DNA of 64,000 nt from Campylorhamphus procurvoides (Eukaryota > Chordata > Aves > Passeriformes > Dendrocolaptidae): assembly GCA_013396655.1 (NCBI GenBank), contig WBMV01000453.1, positions 1 through 64,000 of the forward strand. Direction: 5' to 3'. The translations under genes were made by a program, and so were the position numbers. Below are positions 14,357 to 26,800 of this stretch, in pieces. The notes under the pieces were generated by a model, which saw only the letters and a program-made list of their open reading frames with translations, made no database searches and was not told the origin of the DNA. Within the stretch, counting starts at the first letter, position 1. Each line of letters opens with the position of its first letter.

Positions 14357-15622
14357 AGACATAACATTTGGACATTGAACTATACATCTCATAGAAAAGA
14401 AAATACGGAATCCTGAGAAATGGCTAATATCTTTACATTTCAGCTGTAAACCACATAAAGGTTTCAAAACAGCACCAACTCATCTAGTCAAAAATTTCTT
14501 TTCCTCCTTACTGTACGTAGAGGAAAAAAATTGAAAAAATGATGTAAGAGGGGAAAAGAAAAACAGAAGGAACAAAAGTTGAATAGTTAGACATTATCCG
14601 AGACTGAAGTCTGTAATCCCCATCTAAATTTGTGTATGTCAGATTTCTTGAATAATTTGAATCAAATTTAGGTGGTTAAATCAAATCAGAAGGCTTTCCT
14701 GATTCTGTAAAGAGAGCAAAACTAAAATTTTTCTTATAACAAGTCTTCATTATTGAAAAAAAGTAAATATACAACTAAAACATAGAAAAAGTATACTTCT
14801 CACTGCCCAGCTACCCTGCACCTTATGAATCTATCATTTTAGTATTCAATGCTAAATAATATTGGATTTAGTACCAGTATGTATTTTATGGCTGTAGTTT
14901 GTCTTGTGGAATTTTGCTTTGTTTAGGTAAATAATCTAATTTTGAAAGGTAGGCAAAGTGAATGATCTCATGTTATTTCCAGGGTATTTAATCATAGAGT
15001 GCAACTTCCTCAAACAACATATGAACTGCTAAAGAAATATCTTAAGGCACTTACATAGTTACAATCTCAGCTTGTAGGGCTGCCAAATTGCACATAAATG
15101 GTTTCTTGGGACATGAGACAAAGTTAGTCTTGCTGTAGACAAACATTTGTTTTCCTGTTCTTTACACATTTCTGCCTCTAATTTGTGTGGTACCTCATAT
15201 ATGCTTGAACTATTATTCTTTTAGTTTGACTGGTGGTTTTTTGTAAGTGATGACTTAGTGAAATTATATTAGCCTTGTCTGGAATTAGATTTATGGACAT
15301 TTATGAAATAGTTCAAAAAAATTAAAGATTTGCATAGGAAGTTCTACATGAAACTCATAGTGTTATTCATTCTTCAGCTATTAGGCAAATGAAAATGAGA
15401 ATTAAAGAATAAAAAACAATTTGTGGAAAGTAATACAAGTACCATGCAAAGATGAATAATGATTGGTCACTGACACTCTTGGATAACAAAAGAACTGCAG
15501 TTCATTTATAATCTGTTGGTTTAAAGTCTGTTTCTCTCTTCAGAATTTCAGAAAGCCACTTTCCCTCTAAGAACTCCTATAGCATCTTAAATCTTTCCTC
15601 CACAAAGGAACTGATATCCTCT

Positions 15623-15706
15623 CTACACTATGAATTAGCTGTACAAATCACTACACTATGAATTAGCTGTACAAATCACTACACTATGAATTAGCTGTAC
15701 GAATCA
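15623..15706. repeat. 28-bp tandem repeat, three copies
   Basis: Three head-to-tail 28-bp copies lie at 15623-15650, 15651-15678 and 15679-15706. Each begins CTACACTATGAATTAGCTGT and ends with AATCA. Copies 1 and 2 are identical; copy 3 has a single A-to-G change near its end (ACGAATCA). The sequence just before the first copy does not extend the array. The near identity points to a recent duplication, so copy number may vary among individuals. Confidence 0.97.
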
Positions 15707-17774
15707 CCTCTTCTCAAAAGCGTCTTCTTTCCTCAGTCTCCCTTTAGTAAAATAATTAACTGTTTGAAAAACTGTGAAAAAGTTTCCCTGAAAATTTAGA
15801 ACAAAATCGGAGTTCCCTTCAACCGAGGTATTTGCAAGCATGCTTCATGACTAAACCCACCATTTTGGGCATAAATAACATTGGACAATATGAAAGCAAT
15901 GCAATATACTAGTATTGCAGTTGCACTGCTTTTCAGTCTCTGAAAGCAACTGAAAGTAAAATTTAATGCAGTTTACCAGGAAATTCAATCATGTATATCC
16001 TGAACTTTGATCTGTGTCCATACTACATTTTCATTGCCTTTGCAGGTCTAATCCAAGTAATATATACACAATTCTAACAGCTAAAAGAAGCAAATGGACA
16101 TATGGGAAAACATGATGGAGATGTTTAGGAGATGGATTTATTTAGGTTTTGATTCCAGCTTTTCTAGCATATTTTAATGAGGTAAAAATATAGACATTAT
16201 GGAGTTTCTGGAATAAGATGTTACCCTCTCCATTTACTCTTCATGCAGCTTTTACTACTCAGCAAATGATGCAGTAAACTCAGTAAAACCAGTAGATGGA
16301 TAGAAAAGAAATATTTTATCATTAGAGATTTTGATTCTTCAAATAAAACAATTACTTTCTTAATATTTCTATTGTTTTTTGTCTTTCTCTGTTTTGTTCA
16401 GACTTAGTTTAAGGCTAAAATTATAGGGTTCCTTGATGACTATAGAACTTATTAATGTCTCTTAAATATAATACCAGTCTTATAATACATCTGAATTTAA
16501 GTGTTCTGTTTCTGGAGAACCGAAAACAGTTATGTGAGTTTTGGTTTTCAATACTAGCTTTTACAAAGGCCGTACACAGGTAAATCTGTATTTTCATATA
16601 TAGATGTTTAGTTACAAAGGAACTGACTCATCATTTTTGGCTTCAAAGATATTCTTAATAAAAGTGGAATATGAAGGCTGTGAGAATTAAAAATGCTTAT
16701 TAGTCAACTTAGTTGCACATGTGGATGTTGTAGGTAATAAAGACAGGTCATGATGGCTAGTGTAAATTTTAATGCATACAGTTCTTTGCATCTAGCAATT
16801 GCTTTTAATGAACAACTATGTACACACATTCTCGTATGTATAGACTAAATACATTGACATGATGAAATTATTAGACTCTTTGATTTAAGTCAGTTTCAAA
16901 CTGGTTATTAATTTCTTGAAATTGGGGATGACTCGTTGTTAGGATAGGATAAATTAGTTGACATTTTCTCATTTGTAATTTCCATATGACATATAATTTT
17001 ATACAGAAGTTTAGACACTATCTAACACTGCTTAGAAGAGAAGTGATAGCCTAGTTATTATTCCATCATTACAAACTACGATAGACTGAAGTGAAAATTA
17101 TGATTAAGTGGGTTTGCAAAGCTTTGTACTGGGATAAATGGTTCTGCCAAAAACATGAGGCATAGTCAAAGCCTGAAACTTTACGTGAAGAAATGTGATC
17201 TATATTTTGGATGTGGTTTATACCCTTATTTTTTCCCTTTTGTTCTCAAAGTTTCATAAAAATATTATGCTGCTTTCTCACACAAATTATACAGATTGTT
17301 CCTGCTTCACATCTAGCGCTTAGCTCTAAAGATTGCTAGGTAGTAAAGATATGTGGAGGAGGGAAGAAACTAATCCTTCAGGATAAAGCTTTTCTTAGTT
17401 CAGCTTGCTTGTATATCACCAGCTTTTACTGCTTGGGCATTTCATTAACAGAACTTCATGGTTCTCCCAATATATGAAGTTACTTCTGTTCTTGAATCCA
17501 ATTAAGGTTGCCTGACACTGAAATATCCTTTTCCTCATTAATTATTATTTCATTCTGTAATTGTTATCTTTATTATTTTTATTATTCTTTGAAATAAATA
17601 AAAAAATACCACCATATTTTGCTTCTAACGTCTTCATAGTTTTAGCTAGTGTTTTAGAAAAATTGCAAGAACTCCCAAATCTGAATGCTGCTTTCTCCTA
17701 GCACTTGAAATTTGAAGGAAGAAATTTCAGAGGGCTTGACCATGCTTTCTATGTACTGGCACAGGAAAATGTGC

Positions 17775-17779
17775 AAACA
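17775..17779. repeat. Target-site duplication, left (AAACA)
   Basis: The five bases before the LTR at 17780 are AAACA. The five after its right end are TAACA. Four of five match, and five bases is the usual duplication length for ERVL elements. Confidence 0.55.
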
Positions 17780-17932
17780 TGTCAAGATTTAACCCCAGCT
17801 GGCAACTTGATCACTCTATGGTGAGATGGGAGAGAGAATAGGAAGAGTTAAATTGAGAAAATTCATGGATTGAGATTAAGACAGTTTAAGGTAAAGCGAA
17901 AGCTGTGCACATAATCAAAGCAAAATAAGGAA

Positions 17933-17938
17933 TTTATT
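17933..17938 (-). terminator. LTR polyadenylation signal (AATAAA)
   Basis: The + strand TTTATT reads AATAAA on the LTR's sense strand, about 135 bp downstream of its TATA box. This is a normal position near the end of R in an ERVL LTR. Confidence 0.65.
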
Positions 17939-18070
17939 CACAGCTTCCCATGGACAGGCAGATGTTTAGCCATTCCCAGGAAAGCCAGGCTCCATCATGT
18001 GCAACAGTGACTTGGGAAGACAATTGCTATGACCCTGAACATTCCCTCCTTCCTTCCGCTTTCCAGTAGT

Positions 18071-18078
18071 TTTTATAG
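18071..18078 (-). promoter_or_regulatory. LTR TATA box (CTATAAAA)
   Basis: The minus strand reads CTATAAAAAC inside the U3 part of the LTR, at the place where related bird ERVL LTRs carry their TATA element. Whether it is still active cannot be told from sequence. Confidence 0.6.
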
Positions 18079-18350
18079 GTCAAGTATGGCACCATAAGGT
18101 ATGGAATATCCCTCTGTTTGGTTGGGGTCAGCTGTGCCAGCTGTGTCCCCACCCAACTCCTTGTGCACCCCAGCCTGCTCCCTAGTGCAATGAGGTAAGA
18201 GGCAGAAAAAGCCTTGACTCTGTGCAAACACTGCCCAGCAACACCTAAAACTTATCAAGTGTTATCAACAGTTTTCAGCACAAATCCAAACCCAAACCCT
18301 GTATCAGCTACTATAAAAAAAATTAACTCTACCTCAGCCAAAAATTACCA

Positions 18351-18355
18351 TAACA
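18351..18355. repeat. Target-site duplication, right (TAACA)
   Basis: The five bases after the LTR's right end match the left flank AAACA at four of five positions. The mismatch is consistent with an older insertion. Confidence 0.55.
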
Positions 18356-20984
18356 TAGTAGTGAGATCTTTACAGTGGGGAAAGATTCTCTAGACAAAAA
18401 ATATTGCTTTATTTTTTTTGGTGATTTTAAAAAAACCATCATCTTTCAGTATAAAAGTAAAAAAAAGATGATGAATATTTTTATTTTTCAGTATTCATAA
18501 GTATTTTTAATTTAAAACTTAAGAATATTTTAATATAGATGCATTGTTGGTTTTGCCTTCTACCCTTAATGTCAACACTATTTCGGTCACTTCTAGAACC
18601 ACTTATAACACAAATTATTTTCACAGACCTTTTTTCTTTGTCTAGGTATTTATTATTCCTTCTTTCTATCTATCTATATATAATTGATTTTATAAATCAG
18701 ACCAAGTACTCTAGACAGATGACTATTTGCATTATATAATGTTCTATAGAACTGAATGAGCCCTACTGCTGTTTGTACACTACCTGTAGTAAGAACCCAA
18801 AGAATGGTACAAAGAAGTTGGCAACAAATCAAAGATCCTGTGACTCAGGATTTTATTTTTTTTTCAGCTCTTGCCTTTAAAAATTTAAATGGTTAGAGAT
18901 GGAAAAGCTAAAAACAGGGAAATAAAAGTGATACACAGAAACAGAAATTGTGGAATGGAAAATGACTCATCTACTTATAAGACAGTACACTCACATAATG
19001 AAAGTTTAATTCTAAGAGGAAAGCATCAAGTGTAGCCTTTACTTTTGAGTGATGTGCTAGACTGACAGATCAGCCGCAGTATGGTGACAGACCAATGAAA
19101 TCAAAGTTCAGGAGTACTTTTTACATGAAGAAGAAAATTTTACACTGAAAAAAAGTCATATACATTAAAATTTTTCTGTAAGGTATCTTGAACTCAGCAA
19201 TTAATTAATTATTTTGTTGCTTTTCAAAAAAACAAAGCTGTGATTTTGCTTCTATTTTGTTCTTTCCAGGTTAGGAACAGTTTACAGTATCAGTTTCGAC
19301 TGTTTCCAGTTTAGGGAATCTTGCTTAGGAGTCTCTAGGTTACTTTTGTTTAGTAGCAATTTCTCTCAGCAGAATGGTGAGTGGGACTCACTCAGCTGTT
19401 GTGATAGCTGGTGGAAAAAGGGGTGTAGAAAGACTCTTGTACTCTGTTCAGGACTGTAGGAGACTTCTTGATCCCCACAAAGCTGGTGACAGCATCCCAG
19501 AGGACAGGTGGAGATCCAAACTGACCTCCAAAGAGAGGACATAAAAGTCCAAGTGTCAGGGTGCCAGGCTTCTCTGACAGTGTTCCTAGGGGTAAGGGAC
19601 AATGGCAGTCACAGCTCTGAATGAGGGACTGTGCCACTGGTTGAAAGAATTTGGAAGGAGGCAATGTGTCAGTCTAGATCTAGTGTGCAGACAAGTAGGC
19701 AGTGAAGAGCAGATCAACAAAATCCTCACAGAGATTCTTCAGAGGTTTGTCTTTCAGCTACTCTCAAATAAGCATAACGTAGTGACTCCCAAAATGGAGT
19801 TACTTGCTTTGATTTCTTGCAATGGAAGGAAGACTTTTTCTACTCCTTTATGTGCACTTACAAAATAGGGATAGAGTCCCATAAATTTGGTGTCTCAAAA
19901 CTGTCTTTTCCTGCTAGTCATTCAGTTAGGTGAGTTTCCTGTCTGTCATAAACAAATAAATAAGCTAGGTAATGTATTAGGAAACAAGCATATTTCACTT
20001 AGCCTTGTTGGCAGTTATTATTATTTTTTTTTTTTAAGATGGACTAATTAGTATCAACACAGCTACGTGAGAAAGGTAAGAATTTTTCTGTGTGAGAGCA
20101 CAGAGGCCTCTTGGGAAAGAGGCACCTAGTCATTGATAAATATTCTGAACAGGTGATTACTTACCTCAACAACAAACCCCCCCATCCCCCCCAAAAAAAA
20201 ACCAAACCCTGAAAATAAAAGGTTTATGAATCAAAAAACTAGATAAGAGTGTAAAAGGATTTGTACAAGGCTTTGAAGTGAGAGTGGGATAATCCGTGTG
20301 CTTCATCAAAGCTGAGAACTGGGGAGTAAAAATTGTTACAGGTAATGGTGAAACACTGATGATGAATCAAACAACAGAAGGATGTAAAAAGCATAGTATC
20401 TCAATTAAGATTAAGTAGTAACTTAGTATCTTAACTAAGGTTAAAATATAAATGATAAAATTATTAGTCTTAAGTGCACGGAATGTTCGCTGATAGAAGT
20501 AAGAGAGATAAAATTCAGATTAAATGCATGGTTGAAACAACTGTGAAGTGCAAATGGAGATTTAAAGTTCTAAAAGAGACGAGGGGGAAGTTTCATGGCT
20601 ATTTTCTTGACAACAGTACTTACCAGGAAGGTCACAGAATTGTTGGGCAGGAAATGACTGCTGAGTGTAAGAAAACAACCTGGCCATGAGGAAAAGGTAG
20701 ATGCTGAAAACAGATACTTGAGAAAGAACTGAAGAGCACACTTCAGTCAATACAGAAACTAAATAAGAGATAAAGTTTTCTGGGCTAGAATGTGACAAAT
20801 ATGCAGCTTTTTCTGATAATCCGTTTCTAGGTGAAAAAAACTGCACTTGGTGTTTTCTAAAGGAAGTCTGTTGGTACTACATAATGAGATAGGTAAAGAG
20901 AGGAAAAGAACAATCCAGGAAATTTTCTGTGTGGAAAAGATAATAAATAGTACTGAAAAGGCTATACAGAGTCACTCATCGATT
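18356..20984. other. Unique sequence, no gene supported
   Basis: The part from about 19360 to 19870 is less AT-rich than its surroundings and carries overlapping frames of 78-90 codons on both strands. None has a recognisable domain, and frames on opposite strands of the same bases cannot all be real. It may be a decayed repeat that I cannot classify. A T12 run lies at 20024-20035, and C-rich runs lie around 20177-20191. Confidence 0.45.
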
Positions 20985-21400
20985 GTTTTTGGGATCAATC
21001 TTACTTAATATTTTCATTTCATTAATGATCTTGGAACAAGCAATAAAAATGTGCTGATGACACATGATTATTAAGGTACTGCCTGCATGATGGAATATCA
21101 GTGCAGGTAATGCATGGGATGGTGCTAAGAGACTGAAAATTATAACTGGAATGAACTGTAATAATACTAAATAGATCATGAACTTAAGGATTAATTAAAA
21201 GAGTACTGTATGTAAATTAAGTGAAATTGAAAAACTATGAGCAAGACCTTCATTTATTAATTCATCACAGGATATCAGTGGATAATGCTAGTGATATCAT
21301 GCAAAGCAGAACAAGAACTGTATTAAGAAGCATATTTGTGTGACCAATAAGGAATTTTTAATATGACTCTATAGAGCTGTTGGATTCTGCTCCATACAAC
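20985..21400 (+). mobile_element. Ancient CR1-type LINE remnant (RT region)
   Basis: The segment TTAATATTTTCATT...ATTAATGATCTTGG (21004-21033) matches the CR1 reverse-transcriptase coding motif for N-I-F-I-N-D-L with small insertions. About 20 bp further on, GCTGATGACACA (21053-21064) encodes A-D-D-T, the core of the catalytic F-A-D-D box. About 200 bp downstream TTCATCACAGGATATCAGTG resembles the later ORF2 segment coding for D-H-R-M. Spacing is shortened by deletions, and many frameshifts and stops are present, so it is a non-functional fossil much older than the other CR1 copies here. It is also the only CR1 piece on the + strand. Its limits are uncertain. Confidence 0.52.
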
Positions 21401-22080
21401 AGAATTCAGAAGAAAACATACCTGAGAAAAAATCCTACAAAGTTAAGGGAAGAGAAGATCAGACAGTACAAGAGGAAGTCAATAAAGGAGCTAGTTTGAC
21501 ATAAGTAGGAAATGCCTTCAGTGTATGTGAGAACAGTTGTATTTCCATACATCGGCACAGAGAGAAATATGAAGCAAAATTACTGATTATCACACGAATA
21601 TCAGTTAAACATGTGGATTTAGGATTGATGTTAGAGAAAATTTTGACAGTTAGTAAATTCATTGAACATCCATGTAGTGAGACTTTTGGAGACAAGAAAC
21701 TCTGCTTAAACAATTATAAATTAGGACTAGATAGAGGCATTATTTTTCATATCAGGATGAGTCTTTCATCTTTCTCTGTGAAAACCTACACAATTATTGC
21801 AGAACTGAATTTTGTACCTTTTAAAGTATGAAAATTATTATGGAACATCACTCTTACTCCATGCTTGTAATGAACACTGACAGGAATCTTCACACAAATT
21901 ATGTGAAACAAAAAGAGAAGTGAGAAGCAGCATAGCAATAACTTAGCAGTTCACAGGTATCGCATCTTGTAGGAGATTCTTTCCTCAGCTCCTCCCCAGT
22001 GTGACTTTTATACTTACTTGTACTAATAAGCCACAGGAACCAACAAAATGAATCACAATTTCTTCTTGTGATCTGTGGTG

Positions 22081-22150
22081 TTTTGTTGTCGTTTTTTGTT
22101 TTGGATATTTTTGTTTCTGTTTTTTTGTTGGGTTTTTTGTTTGTTTGTTT
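22081..22150. repeat. T/G-rich low-complexity tract
   Basis: About 70 bp of T runs broken by single G residues, ending in GTTTGTTTGTTTG. A 98-codon minus-strand frame over it is lysine/asparagine-rich only because of this composition. Confidence 0.75.
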
Positions 22151-22957
22151 GCTATAACAGAATAGTATGTATGAGTATTCTGGAGATACTTCCAATAAAT
22201 TTTCAGGTGGTGGCCTACTGCATTGTGTACTTCATAATAAAATAAAGATTAGCTTAAGCATTAAAAGTGGAGGCAGGTTTTCTAGAAAATTTCTCCAGTT
22301 TTCTAAATACGTTCCACATCCTTTTTGTTACCCAGAGAAAAGTTGCTTATCTATCACTTTGTTTGAATCAAATAGGAAAATGCATGATTCAGAACCATGG
22401 CTGCACACACCCTATTGTCTAAACAGCTGAAGAATGAACTACAGCTTGCACATTCTGTGATGGTTTTAAAATTCAAATATATTATGTTCATGAGCCACAG
22501 TATATTATGGAGTTATTTAATAATAACTCAAATGTGTTCATAACTATTATACTGGGAAAAAAGGATCATATTTTAATTTAATTTAAAGCAGAATTCAAAG
22601 AAGAAATCCCTAATATTCCATAGTCCCTTAGATATAAATTCCAGTCCTCCTCATACTACTCAAACAAAGCTTCATCTAAAGTTAGTTCCTTGGATCAGTC
22701 TCCATGTTTACAAGTACTATAGACTGCTACATAAATATAATGGCTTTGAGTTTTGTTAGTGATGTTATTTTAAAACAAAACTTATTTAACATTTTTCCTC
22801 ATATGGCATATTCCTTGTCAATAGAGAGGTGAACTTTATGAAAAAGAGTAAAGACAGAAATATATTTCCATTCCAATGAAAAATGACAGGTGCCAGCTAT
22901 GAACATAGCTAGACCAATTTATGTATAGTAATAAAACACATTCTTCCACTCCATGGG

Positions 22958-22991
22958 TTTTCTCTTTTTTTTTCTTCCCCCCCCCCCCCCC
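22958..22991. repeat. Polypyrimidine tract ending in C15
   Basis: TTTTCTC, T9, CTT and then C15 (22977-22991) form an uninterrupted 34-bp pyrimidine tract, similar in design to 8064-8114. The opposite strand gives G15, which explains the run of glycines in the overlapping minus-strand frame at 22836-23039. Confidence 0.9.
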
Positions 22992-23761
22992 ATTTGATTT
23001 AACTTCATCTAAAGCTTGAGGTACAGCTGAATCAATCAATTTAAAAAAATATTTTTTTAGTACAAAATATATTTGTTATTGCTTTAACATTTGTATTTTT
23101 AAAACTCTTATTTTTTTTTCACTGTGGTAGTAGAACAAAAATGTCAATACCAAATATTTTCTTATTTTTATATTACTGTTCCTCTTTATGTGCAATATAG
23201 TAGAAACTACCATTATAGACCTTGCAACATACAAAATGAGAGTACACATTCATATTACAAAAATTAGATATAATTAATAGTTTAAAGCAACTTTTTTAAA
23301 AAATAAAATTGTATATTCACTATCATTAAAAATTTATTAGCTTAGAAAAATGCATATGGAGTCATATTCTCTACTTCAGATATTTTATTATACTATCGTA
23401 TATGAATTCCAGTTAGTTGTGCTTATCGAAACTTGTTTTCCCTTTCTAAAGTTGAAATTTTACTCAGTGTTATTCCTCGTTGAACTATAATTTAGTGGGA
23501 CAGGGAACCAGCCAAACAAAACAGCAAAATGCTTCAGGTCTTAGTTATAAGCAGGCTACAGGCCTGCGTTGGGGTGGAGAAGGAAGGGAAAAGGCATTCA
23601 AGAAACAGAGAAAAAAGTTCTTTAATATAGGACAATTCAGCATCCAGATAAGCATCTAAGCATTGTCATATTTAATGGAAACATTGCCATAATGCGAACT
23701 TTACAGAAAGGCTTTGTCTGTCTATCTGGTTGGTTGATCCATTGGTTGTACTTTTTTTTTT

Positions 23762-23845
23762 AAAAGGGAAAGGAGAAAGAAAGGGGATGGAAAAGGGGAA
23801 GGGGAATGGGAAGGGAACCAGAAAAAAGATAAAGGAGAGGAAAAA
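23762..23845. repeat. Purine-rich (GGGAAA)n-like tract
   Basis: About 84 bp of nearly pure purine made of GGGAAA, GGGGAA and GAAA units, preceded by a T9 run. A minus-strand frame over it (23672-23872) consists of proline/phenylalanine/serine repeats and is an artefact of the tract. Confidence 0.85.
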
Positions 23846-26800
23846 CTGAAGAAACTGGAGGCAAAAAAGCAATGTAAGGTCCTAAATATTCCCATTAGTT
23901 TTTACTTCGCCCCTCTGAAAACAACCAATTTCACAATGCAGAGGCAATATGGAGGTGTTACTGGAGACGCCTCTTTATAGATGTAAATCAACACTCTTAT
24001 TTACATCTGACACTGAACTGGAGAAACTTGTTAGAATTGTGAAGATGTAAACAGGCTTGACTGGAATTGTGAAGGGATATTTTGGGGTGACATGAGATAC
24101 ACACATTATAATGGCAACTGTCGACCTAAGCAATTTTGAAAACCCTAATAGACAAGATCTTTATCATATTAAATTATTGACCAGGGAACACCAGATCCTG
24201 ATTATGACATATAAATTAAGCTGGGGCTTCTGGGAGAACATGTGAAAAAATATGTAGAAGTAATGTGTTATGGAGCTTCTAAAAGCAAAGAAAAACAGTG
24301 TAGGAATGCAGTCTGAAGTTTGGATTGGCACAAATATGTGGAAAAAGATGATCAAAGAGTTAAAGCTCTGCAATCTGTTCAGCACATAATTCATAATATT
24401 GTGGTGTTTGCCTGGCTTAATACTTAAACACATACTTAGTATCTTATTTTTATGAAATCACTGAGTGTTGTCTGTCTTTTTGCCAAATACAGTTCAAGAA
24501 GCTAATACTAGCATGATATCCAGGTCTGACTTGAACTGTGTGAAATTTTGACTTCTCAGGTTTGAATGGACTTAAAACACCAGCATCCGATATGAAGGAA
24601 TATCCTCAATATTGCACATTTTCTTAGAGTAAAAATACAGAAAATAGTGGTATTGAGAACCCTTGCAAAGCAAATACCAGTCCAGAACATAGTTTAATAT
24701 AGAGAGATAATGTAGTCTGTGTTGGAATAGTTCCTTTAAAGCAAAAGTAATTATACTAGTTATGATAGTGAGGTCAGAAGTGGGAAGTGTGTGCATGCAC
24801 AGAACCAGATGGGTTGGAAGAATCAGGCAGGTCCTGTCACTGACAAGAATAAATCTAGACTAGGACTGCAAAAAAGAAATTGAATCATTGAAACTGAATT
24901 GCATAGCCAATCTAGATGGACTCTGAGTGACTTTAGGAAAAAGATTTTCCATAGGGAATGAGAGAAAATATTCAGAGAGATAAAGTATCAATTGAAAATT
25001 GAGCTTTCTAGTTCATCATGTAAGAAGGGATGTATGCTTTCAGGCAAAACCTGAATATTTGATGATATTCCAGTTTGAGAAGAAGAATAATCTAATGATA
25101 AAGGAATATTTAATAAAAGAGGGATGCAGATCAGAGCTTTTCAGGATTTAGAACACAAGGATACATAGAGTAATATTTTGGAAATATCATGCTACTGAAA
25201 CTAGTCCTCCTCCAAATAATAAAGTGAAAAAGAGAAACAATCATGTGGAAAGACATTAGAAATAAACTGCCACACATATCTAATGGCTGGGAGCTAAACT
25301 TCTTTCCATGATGAAACTACGTATTATAAAGTGGGGGGATTCCTGTCCTTTGTGGCACAGCACTTTTGAGTCCATCTGTGTTGATTTTTGATTCTCCTTT
25401 AACACTGACATGAGAGAATTTCAACTTTCTTCTCCGCAAATGTGCAGATGGATATTTTTTCAGGTATACTGAGGAAACCAAAAGAAGAATGCACAATGAA
25501 AATCACAGAAAGCAATTGTGTTCAGGTAACTCTCTTTGAAAAGCTAGTTTAGCCAGAAGTTGGATATGGTCTTTATGGTACTGTCCCAAGCGAGATACAA
25601 TATATAGATTGCAGTATTTACTGATGGTGGAGACCTTTAAAGAACAACTCCTCTTTTTTTAAACCTAGAAAAGGAAACAATTTGTCTGCTGCTGGTCTAC
25701 ACCAAGGAAAACAAATGACAGAGATCTGTGCCAACTCAGACATAATTTCCTGGGAGTGTCATTCAGCACTCTCAGCATTAGTCAATAACACTTGCCAATA
25801 ATATCACTTTTCTTCAATTTCCTTTCAGAATGTGTTTCCATGTCAAAGTATAAAGGAATTCTTACATCAGCTTCTAAACTGAGGTCACTGGAGAGGTGTA
25901 ACAGCTTTAGATACTTTAACTGTACAGACTAAATGAGCACTCAATATCCATTGGAAATTGATGCTATTTGTCCATATTTAAGGTTAATTTGAAATTCCTC
26001 TTAAACCGTCTTACTTTGGTGGCAGTAGCATGTGAATAAATATTTTCTCTGTAAATCTAATAATTGCAGTCCTTAAATTAATGGAAGATAGAAATTGTTT
26101 ACTGTGTCAAGTAGAATATTTACATAGGTTTGTTCGTTATAGCGTATTTTAAAGGCTCCAGGTACTCTACAGAATCATCTGAGTTACAGATGCAAACGAT
26201 AGCAATGGAAAATACTAACAAATTTAAACAGTTAATAAATTAAATAAGCAAATCAACACCCCTCAAAGTGCCCAAAAGACCTTACTAAATATTTTTTCCC
26301 CACACCCAGGGAGGTAAGCTGTTTGCAAATAATGACTGTGACGTTAACTGCCTTATACCTGCTAAAGTAATCTGGATCACAATGCATTTTGTGTTATGAG
26401 GGAAGAAATGGTTTCATGATTTGGTCCTAATTATAGAGATTTTTTTTATAGTACTACTGACTTACATAACATTACAATTGATCTCAAAATCTGATTAGAA
26501 TTTGACTTGCAGTATTTAAGAAAGATATAAAAGACAGTCAAATTAAGCCACACAAGAATTTCCATTTGATGGTATATTTATGCAGAAAGTATACTTCCGA
26601 ACGTGCACATCTGTTCTATTTTATATTTCTAATTATTTTAAAGCCTTTTACTGCAATGTGATAGAATCATCAAGCTAAACAATTATAGTTGGCATGTCAC
26701 AACAAGGAACTGACAGCTCAGTACATATGGTTCCTCTACTTGAAGCAGCATTTCCATGCATTTCAAACATTCTTTAAAGTAACTGTGATATTCAGAGTAC

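Larger units (their letters stand above)
7226..17774. other. Gene-free AT-rich unique sequence
   Basis: About 10.5 kb with no supported gene or recognisable transposable element. Frames here are all under 100 codons, without domain signatures or plausible exon borders. It does hold several simple and tandem repeats, listed separately (8064, 12445, 14312, 15623). Confidence 0.55.
17780..18350 (-). mobile_element. Solo ERVL-type LTR, full length
   Basis: The 571-bp element starts TGTCAAGATTTAACCCCAGC on the + strand and ends near CAGCCAAAAATTACCA. These are the reversed ends of a common bird ERVL LTR. Between them lie family landmarks in the expected order: GACAGTTTAAG, an AATAAA signal, a segment like CCATCATGTGCAACAGTGAC, a TATA box, GGTATGGAATATCCCTC, CAACTCCTTGTGCACCCC, CTTGACTCTGTGCAAACACT and GTTATCAACAG. 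It is flanked by near-matching 5-bp repeats (AAACA and TAACA). No gag, pol or env sequence adjoins it, so the internal region was lost, presumably by recombination between the two LTRs. Confidence 0.88.

Noticed and set aside
18027..18258. Overlapping 61- and 66-codon minus frames
   Set aside because: Both lie inside the ERVL LTR, which is non-coding.
19366..19868. Frames of 78-90 codons on both strands as a possible retroviral or host exon
   Set aside because: Frames on both strands overlap, and none shows a protease, reverse transcriptase, zinc-knuckle or other signature.
24170..25260. Possible old LINE or ERV remnant
   Set aside because: It has the texture of decayed repeat sequence, but no motif could be tied to a family.
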